Assembly: GCA_030704615.1 (NCBI GenBank)
Contig: CM060734.1
Span: 37,094,042-37,154,041 of the forward strand
Source of the DNA: Takakia lepidozioides
Lineage: Eukaryota > Streptophyta > Takakiopsida > Takakiales > Takakiaceae
Direction of reading: 5' to 3'
Length of the DNA stretch: 60,000 nt
Of the stretch, positions 14,001 through 21,822 are shown one piece after another. The stretch's first letter is position 1, and each line of letters starts with the position of its first letter. The notes under the pieces are model-generated. The model searched no databases, had not been told where the DNA came from, and saw only the letters and a list, made by a program, of their open reading frames with translations. Both the position numbers and the translations under genes were made by a program.

Positions 14001-16532
14001 GGCAAGGGCAAAGCTCTGGGGCTCACTAAATTTTTCCACTGCAGAGGGGTCAACTCTGAGGTTAAGAAAACCATGCTTTGTCGCGTTATTAGACCTGCCT
14101 TGGAGTACGGATCTGCTATATGGGTTGATAACTCCAACCAGGCTAAGTCTCTAGAATCCATTCAAGTGGGGGGTTAAGGAGTGTATGTCAGCATGCTCCA
14201 AAACAGCCAATGTGGCTGTTCGGGGTGAGTTTGGCATTCCGTCCTTAAGCTCCCGAGGAGATGAATATGGTGGGGTCAGCTGCAACATATGCCCAACACC
14301 AGATATCCTAAGTTAATCGACTCTATATCTTGGAAACAGGACCGCCCTGTCAAACAGGCTGAGTCCTGGCAGAAGAGAGTAGAAGAGATTCTCAAGGACC
14401 TGGACCTGGATCCGCAAGTCTTGACCCTGCTGGATAAATCTGACTTAGAGGCTGTGTGTATCCGAAGCCATGTCTGTTGCCATGAGATTGTCTGATGAAA
14501 ATGAAGTTAGGCAGAAAATTTCCCTGAACTTGTTTCCAGTCAGTGACATGGGGGAGGACATCTTGGATGACCTCAAGGGTCTACCCACTCTCGGCACTAG
14601 ACTGAAATTTAAACTCAGGGCAGGAAGCCTACCTTTGAACAGCAAACAGAAGCAGAGAGGAAAGGGAGAGTGCAATTGCCCGCTGTGTGGGCAATCTGAA
14701 GACAGTTTTCACTTTCTGATACACTGTCCGGGGTTCTCTCACCAAAGAGACGCTCTCTTGAATTCTATCAAGGGAATTGTGCCTGTACCCCTGTTTAACA
14801 ACTTTGAAAGTCTCGAGGCTGAGCCAAAAGCCCAGGCCCTCCTGAGGCCTAGTTTTTGGGCAAATCACACACAGCAGATTGATGCTTGTGTGAAGGGATT
14901 TCTAGAGGATATCTGGAAAACCCGGATTAATTCTATATATGATGGTAAGTCACACTACCAACGTCAGCCCCTGACAGAGGTAGTTTCTGTCCCTTTTGTT
15001 CCCGCTCAAACTGGGCGCGGGGTCAATGCCCACAAGGCTACGGCAAACAACGTCTTATGAGTACAATCTCTAGCTATGGCAACAAAGTCTGATGAGTACA
15101 ATCTCTCTAGTTCCGCAAATCCTGGTGTGTGCGAAACCCACAGTAGGCTCTGGGAGGGTTAGTCTCCCCAGGGTCGATGGCCGCAAGGCTATAGCAAGCC
15201 AACGTTTGCAGGGAACGGCATGAGTGCATTCTCTCTAGTTCCGCCCAAAGTGGGCGCCGGGTCTATGGCCACAAGGCCATGGCAAACAACGGGTAACGAA
15301 TGCATTCTCTCTCTCTCCAAACTCATGTTGCTCAATTGGAAAATTTCAAAGGAAAAAGGGATCGTATTCTACCAGTGCTTCTTTATAATAATTTGTCTCG
15401 AGAGATAGAAATGGATGTTGATGCATGAACCCACCTAATGGCGTGGGTGGGGGCTCCGTAGGTGGATTTGGAGTTTCATTGGGGCAAGGCAGTGGGAATC
15501 TACACCCACAAAATGTTATCAGTGTAAGGGCAAAGTCTGGCAATTGTAGCTTCAGGGAGTATGGTGAGCCATTCTACAATAGGTTTACTTACACCACAGG
15601 ATGACATTAAACTTCATGTCTTTGGACTGACCATGAGTTCTCACTCAGCTTAGCCTAGCCTGTGCAAGGTCTAAAGCCAAACGTATGAGATGGCCTATGG
15701 GATGGCCAGGTGGACAGGGTTCAAGTTTGCTTGCCTGCTGTTGTCAAGATCAACTTGTCAGCTTGATAGTTAGCTCAGATTCTGAGTAATTCTGTGATGG
15801 AAGAGTTGCATCAGAGTCCAATTGGCATAGCCTTGTTTCTCGCTAACCTAACCATCTGATTATTATCTGTCTTTCTCTGTCTCTCATCTGTTGCCACCTG
15901 TGGATTGCAGATGTGTGGGGGTAGCAGTAGCAGCATTTGCCCGAGCGGTCCTAGAAGGAAGCACAAAACCAGGTGTTTGGTTTCCGGAGGAGGTACAAAA
16001 GATTCCACATTTATTCTCTTATTCATATGACTAAATATCAACACAGTAGGAGGGAAACCGTGACTCCTCAACTGCGCAGAGGGCCTTGTTCTGCCCTGCA
16101 GGTACATGCTAGTATTTCCCATTTACATCTGTCCCTGAAAGGGACTGTGTCAGGCAAGTAAACTGCTGCATTGAAGTTTAGAACTGTATGATATTGGCTG
16201 AAGAAACCAATTCCGGAATGCTCCAATCAAGTAAAACAACAAATCAAGTGTGTCTGCCAAGTCAAATGTTTTGTGTTGGATTTTCCCACTCTGTCACTGG
16301 CACAAAATGTCCAAAGAAATTGATTGTGATGGCAGGGAATGACGATCACTAAGACACACTGCTAATCCTGGGACCTCTTAGCTATCACCAAAATCGTACT
16401 CATCTTCTCATTCATCACCATCTTGAATGAAATGGGATGAGGGGACAGTCAGGGGGCATAGCAGAGGAGGCAAGGCAGAAGCTGTTGGAGCGAGCATCAA
16501 AGGGCACTCTCAACTTCATCATGAACAGGTGA
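341..16532 (+). CDS. Saccharopine dehydrogenase-like NAD(P)-binding oxidoreductase, 12 exons
   Basis: Exons: 341-546, 1134-1231, 1669-1751, 2267-2393, 2765-2846, 3187-3284, 3938-4022, 11066-11189, 11853-11954, 15462-15523, 15911-15992, 16449-16532. Every junction is GT-AG and every phase matches, giving 1233 nt, i.e. 410 residues plus TGA. Residues about 37-60 form a Rossmann nucleotide-binding start (VLGGTGRVGG). Further blocks typical of the plant family follow: HAAGPFQ, AYIDVCDD, TAGIYPGVSN, YYTAGSGGAGPTILATSF, NLPEV, PGVWFPEE and a C-terminal RASKGTLNFIMN. The protein reads collinearly, at about 410 residues, with the plastid-predicted plant members (about 430). The family is named after saccharopine dehydrogenase, but the substrate of these plant members is not established, so no reaction is assigned. 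The start is the first in-frame ATG; a longer N-terminus is possible. Introns 7 (7.0 kb) and 9 (3.5 kb) are enlarged by sense-oriented LINE copies; the coding exons are undamaged. Confidence 0.9.
4337..4420 (+). mobile_element. Very short 5'-truncated LINE (family 2) with TTTCA tail and 14-bp TSD
   Basis: An 84-bp insertion flanked by perfect 14-bp direct repeats (TCTCTCTAGCCCAT at 4323-4336 and 4421-4434). It carries only the extreme 3' end of a LINE that recurs in inverse orientation at 17013-17060: a short segment around a GAGCTTTCCGCGGATGTTATAA word followed by a tail of TTTCA pentamers. The duplicated target itself begins in a CT run. The insertion lies in intron 7 of the oxidoreductase gene. 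Confidence 0.75.
4435..4716 (+). mobile_element. Non-autonomous element ending in the shared 3' module and CT tail
   Basis: Non-coding intronic sequence whose last about 50 bp (4668-4716) repeat the terminal module of the CT-tailed LINEs: GGGTCAATGG, then a CAAGGCTA-type block, then GAGTACATT and a run of CT. Its body does not match the LINE ORFs seen here, so it may be a SINE-like passenger or the remnant of another LINE. The 5' end is not defined. Confidence 0.5.
4717..5042 (+). repeat. Intronic spacer and long CT microsatellite
   Basis: About 290 bp of unassigned non-coding sequence, possibly the body of another short element, ending in an uninterrupted CT dinucleotide tract of about 35 bp (about 5007-5041). 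LINE copy A begins immediately after this tract, which makes the microsatellite its apparent target site. Confidence 0.6.
5125..5547 (+). CDS. Putative LINE ORF1 protein (partial, frameshifted at its 3' end)
   Basis: A 140-codon open frame at the 5' end of LINE copy A, where ORF1 of a LINE is expected. I recognise no zinc knuckle, RRM or coiled coil in it. The last 20 or so residues enter the first unit of the 141-bp tandem repeat, and the frame ends because that unit has lost one base relative to unit 2. The original ORF1 probably continued through the repeats. The first ATG is assumed to be the start, though the open frame extends a little upstream. Function as a nucleic-acid-binding ORF1p is inferred from position only. 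Confidence 0.5.
   Translation: MVTYAKSRTSCVVFGVNPRMDDVSFKTTCSSVGLDFMANGTISRLDNRGTLKVAMTKSVSNRVPHQFNLKEVRPLTGWRAVLDIVDSMGRSRKTTKGNDFNLRVSNRFDALDEVESKQPEGQDAPKCTEPERPESEGLVL
5512..5890 (+). repeat. 141-bp (47-codon) tandem repeat inside the LINE coding region
   Basis: Three tandem units start at 5512, 5652 and 5793, the last one partial. The spacing is 140 and then 141 bp; the odd unit lacks one base at a GATTTGG/GATTGG site. A period divisible by three and conserved translated blocks (for example LNGLPILKVYTRRAKSIHG in unit 2) suggest a protein repeat between ORF1 and the endonuclease. Confidence 0.75.
5956..6720 (+). pseudogene. LINE endonuclease domain (APE type), broken by frameshifts
   Basis: Motifs of the exonuclease III/APE family used by LINEs to nick target DNA appear in order, although in different frames: LATFNFSGL near 5974, the catalytic-Glu block GQETW near 6070, LGDFNARVG near 6425, and GTSDHFLVW near 6697 with the terminal SDH. 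At least two frame changes separate them, so the domain cannot be made from this copy. This nuclease would be expected to choose the CT-rich insertion target. Confidence 0.8.
6983..9455 (+). pseudogene. LINE reverse transcriptase and C-terminal zinc motif, frame-broken
   Basis: The longest intact stretch is 7581-8636 (351 codons). RT landmarks: YKKGDREEPGNYRGITLL, then GQAGFR, FFLDVKKAYDTVW, GVAQGCTLSPLLF and the catalytic box FADD near 8212. The palm and thumb follow (SYTYLGVEF near 8412). After further indels a C-terminal CPLCGQ...HFLIHCP motif (about 9159-9215) gives a CCHC zinc site common in LINE ORF2 proteins. The enzyme would copy LINE RNA at the nicked target. Copies B and C carry the same region with different indels, so a functional consensus exists at family level but not in this copy. 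Confidence 0.88.
9564..10202 (+). mobile_element. 5'-truncated CT-tailed LINE, copy A2
   Basis: This begins exactly after the CT tail of copy A with sequence matching that element at about 8918, and ends with the shared 3' module (10142-10171) and a new CT tail. It is nearly identical to the last 640 bp of copy A. It is best read as a 5'-truncated insertion into copy A's tail, or as a tandem duplication primed at CT repeats. Confidence 0.82.
10203..10958 (+). mobile_element. 5'-truncated CT-tailed LINE, copy A3 (different subfamily, internal deletion)
   Basis: This starts directly after the CT tail of A2 and ends with module 10902-10931 and a short CT tail. It keeps the GAATTCAAGGTGAGATGG stretch that copies A and B lack, so it is closer to copy C. 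It lacks roughly 100-150 bp before the zinc-motif region (junction near 10505). It is the third member of a head-to-tail chain of 3' ends in intron 7. Confidence 0.8.
12178..12335 (+). mobile_element. Two minimal LINE 3'-end fragments
   Basis: Two short pieces contain little more than the conserved terminal module (12198-12227, and a shortened version at 12287-12325), each followed by GAGTACA and a CT-rich tail. They lie in intron 9 of the oxidoreductase gene, just ahead of LINE copy B. Confidence 0.65.
12487..15070 (+). mobile_element. CT-tailed LINE, copy B (5'-truncated)
   Basis: This begins at the end of a CT run (12472-12487) at a point matching about 6966 of copy A, and runs to the shared module (15020-15049) and a CT tail. 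It contains the linker region (12488-13003), RT (13022-13960 across several frames, FADD near 13732) and the zinc-motif C-terminus (14470-15060, open for 196 codons). It is in sense orientation inside intron 9 of the oxidoreductase gene. It shares with copy A a deletion at GAGATGAATATGGTGGGG that copy C lacks, so A and B are close relatives. Confidence 0.87.
15071..15320 (+). repeat. Chain of short 3' modules with CT tails
   Basis: After copy B come three short units, each ending in a CTCTCT run. One is a shortened tail fragment (15071-15110). The second has module 15171-15200 in a variant with the words CTGGGAGGG and GCAAGCC, like 4640-4700. The third has module 15259-15288 with GGGCGCCGGGTC. 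They represent at least two sequence variants of the terminus joined end to end. Confidence 0.65.
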
Positions 16533-16779
16533 ATCACTTATCTTTGGAGGCAACTCTTCCTAGACAGCAAACAGTTTAGTTGTTTGTTTGAGAGAGAAAG
16601 AAAGAGGAGAACAGGAATGAACTTTAGTTGGTGCTGATAGCGCCTTCTGAAGGTAAGTGGCCAAGCATTTCTTGGCTTCATAACTAAATACCTACGCAAG
16701 GATGACGAGCCTCTAAAGTGTGTGTTTGTGTGTGCTCTTGTTAGATATGCTTCCCAGAGACTAGCCAGAAACTAGTCCC
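16533..16779. other. 3' flank of the oxidoreductase gene
   Basis: Non-coding sequence after the TGA at 16530-16532, presumably 3' UTR and polyadenylation region. I see no canonical AATAAA close to the stop, and no other gene. Confidence 0.4.
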
Positions 16780-17012
16780 CACAGAATGCACTCACCAGGC
16801 TAGTTTTCCGTAGCCTTGTGGCCAAAGACCTGGCGCCCGGTTTGGTTGGAACAAATGGGAACAGATAGTACCCCTCCAGGCCAGCTTCATCCAGTAGGAT
16901 CAATTCTTCAAGACTAATATTCAGATCCTTGAAGATCTCTTGTACCCTTTTCCGCCAAGACTTAGCCTGTTTATCAGGACGATCTTGTTTCCATGAAATA
17001 TCGTCGATTAAG
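16780..17012 (-). mobile_element. Inverted, internally deleted relative of the CT-tailed LINE
   Basis: Read on the minus strand, 17010-16850 encodes the LINE block ISWKQDRPDKQAKSWRKR and the helix after it. The frame then jumps directly to a 3' module (16831-16808) without the zinc-motif region. It is a diverged fragment with an internal deletion, next to the TTTCA-tailed family-2 LINE in the same orientation. Confidence 0.7.
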
Positions 17013-17386
17013 AAATGAAATGAAATGAAATGGAACTTTATAACGTCCGCAGAAAGCTCAAAGAGCTTATGGGACAACAGGAAACAAGAAACAAGAAACA
17101 AGAAAAGGTATAAAGCCAGAAGCAGCCTAACAGCAATTACTGCTCAAGGGATTGCCCAAGGGTCAAAGCTTTGTGCAGATAAGCTGCCAAGCATTTCTGA
17201 TCCTCATAATGGAAAACTTCTGTGAGAGATTGGGTTCCACGGAACAGACAGTTGAATCTCCCACGGATCTCCCAGTATAGCGGGCAGGAAAAGAATAACT
17301 GTTCTTCAGTTTCGATACACCGGTAGGGCCTGGTGCATGCTGGGCACAGGCGGTGTTCTCGCTGCAGGTTTTCCCACCTACCAGTC
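17013..17386 (-). mobile_element. LINE family 2 (TTTCA-tailed), 3' part, split by copy C
   Basis: On the minus strand this encodes a LINE C-terminus: IETGRWENLQREHRLCPAC, then CIETEEQLFFSCPLY, the zinc-binding end typical of LINE ORF2 proteins. A short 3' UTR and a tail of TTTCA pentamers (seen as GAAAT repeats on the plus strand near 17013-17034) follow. The 5' continuation resumes at 20260 on the other side of LINE copy C. Confidence 0.78.
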
Positions 17387-17401
17387 TCTATCTGTAAGTT
17401 G

Positions 17402-20244
17402 ACCACTTCCTGGTTTGGACTGAGATCAAAAGGTGTATTCCCAACACCAAGAGATCTGTGAAACGTTCGATTCGGAAGTGGTGCATAGAAAAATTCCATA
17501 ATGAAGAGGTCAAGGCTGAGTATGTCCAGGCCTTGCAAGAGGCTCTTCCTCATTTTGTCCATTCGCTCCAAGACCTTCAGTCTTGCGCAGACAATGCAAA
17601 GAATGAAGTCGAAAGAGCAGTGGATTCTTGGGAGAGTTTCGTCTCCTTTGCGGCTGACAAGATCATTGGGAGGAAACTAATTGTCTGCAGTAGAGCTGTT
17701 AATTGGTGGACCAATGAGATTAAAGATAGCTGAGAAACGAGTCCTTTATAAAGAGTGCTGCAATTTGAAAACCAACAAAGAATTGTGGGCGAGGTACTAC
17801 CAGATCCGTAAAGACATCAATCTGCTTGTAAGGGCTCAGAAGAAATTATACTGGAACAAGTTATACAGTGAAATAAACTCAAACCACCATGGTGGTGATG
17901 ACAAGAGATTCTGGTTGGCCCTTCAACGCTTGTACAATCCGAAAAGTCAGCAAGTACAAGCGCTGAAGACTACTAAGGGTGCAGTGGTAACTTCATCGGT
18001 TGACATTGTCAAAACCTTTGAACCCACTACAGTATCCTTGGCAGAACTTCTAGGTCTAACAGTGAGGGGTCCTCTGATGAATGGAAGGACACAGTTGGTA
18101 AAACTGTTCCTATGATTCAAAACAGCCCTGATGAACTGGAGTATATTTCAAAAGCCTACAACGCTCCCATTAGTTCTTCTGAGATTGTGGAAGCAATTGA
18201 ACATCTAAATGGATATAAAGCAGGTGGTCCTGATGGCATTGTCAACGAGCTTATCAAGCACGGTGGCGATCCCATGATAGAGGCCCTAGTTCTCCTCTTT
18301 AACCTTATCTGGAAGACTGAAAGGATCCCCTTTCGCTGGCGACAGGGGGTCATTGTCAATCTATATAAGAAGGGTGACAGAGAAGACCCGGGGAACTATC
18401 GTGGCATCACGCTCCTCAATGCTGTTGGCAAGATATTTGCAGAGTTATAAGTACTCGTCTCGAGGTTGATCTGGAATCTAGAGGTTGTTTTCACGAAGGC
18501 CAAGCTGGCTTTCGGCGAAACAGGGGCTGTGTGGACCATATCTTCACTCTAAGCCAGATTATCTAGGGAAGGAAAGAAGAAGGGAAACCCACTTATGTTT
18601 TTTTCTTGGATGTCAAAAAGGCTTATGACACAGTGTGGATGGTCTATGGCTCCGCCTCTGGTCTTGCGGAATCAAGGGAAAAATGTGGAGAGTTGTCCAT
18701 AACTTGTATGCGCACACCAAAAGCTGTGTCACTGTTAATGGACAGAAGTCTAACTTCTTTGACATAGACCAAGGTGTAGCTCAAGGATGTACCCTCTCCC
18801 CTCTGCTCTTCAATGTTTTCATCAATCAACTCCTCAAGGATGTGGAACGTGAGGGATTTGGGTTAAGGGTGGGTGATGCCACCATTCCAGCCCTTATGTT
18901 TGCGGATGACTTCGCAGGCATAGGGGAGACTCCTTCCAACCTCCAGGAGTTGATTGATTGCGCGAAGAGATACTTTGATCTTTGGGGGCTAGAGGCTAAT
19001 GTCAGCAAATGTGCAGTGGTGGCATTCAACGACAGAGGAGAGGGAGGAAGTGATCTTAAGTGGCAGTGGGGTAGCCAAGAGATCCCAGTCCTCCCTTCCT
19101 ACACATACCTGGGCGTTGAGTTTTCCAACTGTAACTGGGATGCACACATCCAGAAAGTTGTTCAAACTGGCAAGGGCAAAGCGCTGAGTCTCACTAAAAT
19201 TTTTCACTGCAGAGGTATTAACTCTGAGGGCAAGAAAACCTTGCTTTGCCGCGTTATTAGACCTGCCTTGGAGTACGGATCTGCTATATGGGTTGATAAC
19301 TCCAACCAGGCTAAGTCTCTAGAATCCATCAAGTGGGGGTGCTTAAGGAGTGCATGTCAGCATGCTCCAAAACAGCCAATGTGGCTGTTCGGGGTGAGTT
19401 TGGCATCCCTTCCTTAAGCTCCCGACGAGATGAATTCAAGGTCAGATGGTGGGGTCAGTTGCAACACATGTCCAACACCAGATACCCTAAGTTAATCGAC
19501 TCTATATCTTGGAAACAGGACCGCCCTGTCAAACAGGCTAAGTCCTGGCAGAAGAGAGTAGAAGAGATTCTCAAGGATCTGAATCTGGACCCGCAAGTCT
19601 TGACCTTGCTGGATAAATCTGACTTAGAGGCTGTAGTGTCCAAAGCCATGTCTGTTACCAGCAAATTGTCTGATGCAAATGAAGTTAGGCAGAAAACTTC
19701 CCTGAACCTGTTTCCAGTCTGTGACATGGGGGAGGATATCATGGATGACCTCAAGGGTCTACCCACTCTCGGCACCAGACTGAAATTTAAACTCAGGGCG
19801 GGAAGCCTACCTTTGAACAGTAAACAGAAGCAGAGAGGAAAGGGAGAGTGCAATTGCCCGTTGTGTGGGCAACCCGAAGACAATATTCATTTTCTGATTC
19901 ACTGTCCGGGGTACTCTCACCAGAGAGAAGCTCTCCTCCAATCTATCAAGAGAATTGTGCCTGTACCTCTGTTTACCAACTTTGAAAGTCTCGAGGCTGA
20001 GCCAAAAGCCCAGGCCCTTCTGAGGCCTAGTTTTTGGGCAAATCACACACAGCAGATTGATGCTTGTGTGAAGGGATTTCTAGAGGATATCTGGAAAACC
20101 CGAATTAATTCTATTTAATAAGGTAAGTCTTACTACCAATGTCAGCCCCTGACAGAGGTAGGTTCTGTCCCTTTGGTTTCCGCTCAAACTGGGCGCGGGG
20201 TCAATGGCCACAAGGCTACGGCAAACAACGTCTTATGAGTACAT
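17402..20244 (+). mobile_element. CT-tailed LINE, copy C (2.8 kb, flanked by a 15-bp TSD)
   Basis: A 5'-truncated copy starting at the endonuclease end (TGACCACTTCCTGG) and running through the linker (17458-18115), RT (18112-19180, FADD near 18904) and a long intact C-terminal frame (19333-20118, 261 codons) to module 20198-20227. Direct repeats TCTATCTGTAAGTTG at 17387-17401 and 20245-20259 bracket it. The target lies in the coding region of the inverted family-2 LINE. The tail is only ATTC before the TSD, showing insertion into a TCTATCT site rather than a perfect CT repeat. It has in-frame stops (for example near 18565) and is inactive. Confidence 0.9.
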
Positions 20245-20259
20245 TCTATCTGTAAGTTG

Positions 20260-20990
20260 TGGGAGCCACCCTGAACAGCCCCAAAGCCCCAGAAGAGAGG
20301 AAGATAAAGGTGCAAATAGGTAATTAGGCTGCAAGAGTCTACCATCACGGAGAACTAGGAATGTCTCCCGATAGAAATGGAGTTTTGTTGTAAGAGTGGC
20401 TGGCTTCCTTGGTCGCCTGACATGAAGTTCCATAAGTTCTCTTCCGATGAGTCTGTTGGATGTGATTTCCACCCCTTCTGTACTTTGTGGCAGTAAGGAA
20501 GCAACAGAGAGTCCATTGCGCTCACAATTAGCTGCACACCCGAGAATACCAGGAGGACTTGAAGCCTGCTGTATTGAGCCTAATAGATGTTTTAAGGGCA
20601 CTTGCTGTGAGCCCTTAGAGAGAAGAGATTATTCATTATGTCCAATGCAAAATCTACAGTAAGAATAAGCAAGAAATTCAACAATGTCGCCAGAAGGGAG
20701 AGAGTTGGATGTGTGGTATTCCTAAGGTGAGACACGAGACACGGTTGAAGACTGAGGTAGATAGTGATTGACCAGCTGAAGATAATTTGCCAGCTGCTTC
20801 TTGCATATCTTGCTAACTGTGATTTATCTCTCTGGCTGGAAGCAGATCTCCTTGGATGGTGGATGCCGATCCTAAAGAAGTCGGATTTGGCATCTACCTG
20901 CAATAGCACATTTTGAGCACTTTGAGATAGAACATTCAATGAGGACTGCATCAGCAAAATCTCCTCACTGAGGCATCTAGTTGGATGACG
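20260..20990 (-). mobile_element. LINE family 2, 5' continuation
   Basis: Minus-strand sequence contiguous, across the copy C insertion, with 17013-17386: the codons just upstream of the IETGRW block (SHNLQ) lie at about 20260-20275. Further upstream there are two minus-strand open stretches (20233-20601 and 20592-20996), but I recognise no RT core, so this is the region between RT and zinc motif, or is degenerate. The upstream limit is uncertain. Confidence 0.55.
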
Positions 20991-21119
20991 GGACATACAG
21001 GAAATCGGCTCAGAAGAAGAACAAGGACACTCTGCTCATTTTTGTTGGGAGAGACCATTATGAATGATTTTACAGAGGCATCGACTGGCAAATTTAGATG
21101 TACGAGGAGTTGCAAGCAT

Positions 21120-21822
21120 CAGGGTCAGAGGGTGGGGTCAGTTGAATTAGGAATTATTTCTTGGAAGCAAGACCATCCTGTTAAACAGGCTAAGAGGATA
21201 TTTTCAAGTATCTGAATATTTGTCCAGAAGAGTAGTCCCTAGTGGATGAAGCTGACCTTGAGGAGGTTATGTCCAAAGCCATGTCTAATGCCCAAAGACT
21301 GTCAGAAGAAAATAAAGTTCAGCATAAAACTTCCCTGAACTTGTTTTCAGTCTGAGCCATGAAAGATGATCTGAAGTTCAATGCAAGACGGGGAGCCTTT
21401 GAACAAAAAAAGGATGCAGAGAGGAAAAGGGAACTGTATTTACTGATGTGCAGGCAACCTGAAGACAATGTCCATTTTCTGATACATGTCCGGGGTATTC
21501 TCACCAGCGAGTGACCCTCTTTAGGAACATCAAGAACATGGTTCCTGCACCTGCTCACGACGAACTTTGAACATCTAGAGACTGAGCCCTAAGCCCTTGT
21601 CCTGTTGGGGGCTGACTTTTGGGCAGCTCACACACAGCAGATTGATGCTTGTGTGAAGGGCTTCTAGAGGATATCTGAAAAGCTATCAAGGTTAGTCACA
21701 CTACTGGAGTGAGCCCCTCACAAAGGTAGTGCCTATTCCCTATGTTTCCATCCAAACTGGGCGCAGGGTCTATGGCCACAAGGTTACTGCAAACAAAGTC
21801 TTACGAGTACGTTCTGATGTTA
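21120..21822 (+). mobile_element. Degenerate CT-tailed LINE 3' end, copy D
   Basis: A heavily mutated copy of the last about 700 bp of the LINE: ISWKQDHPVKQAKR near 21150, remnants of the zinc-motif block near 21440-21510, and module 21766-21795 ending in GAGTACGTTCT. Many stops and indels mark it as the oldest copy in this cluster. Confidence 0.75.
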
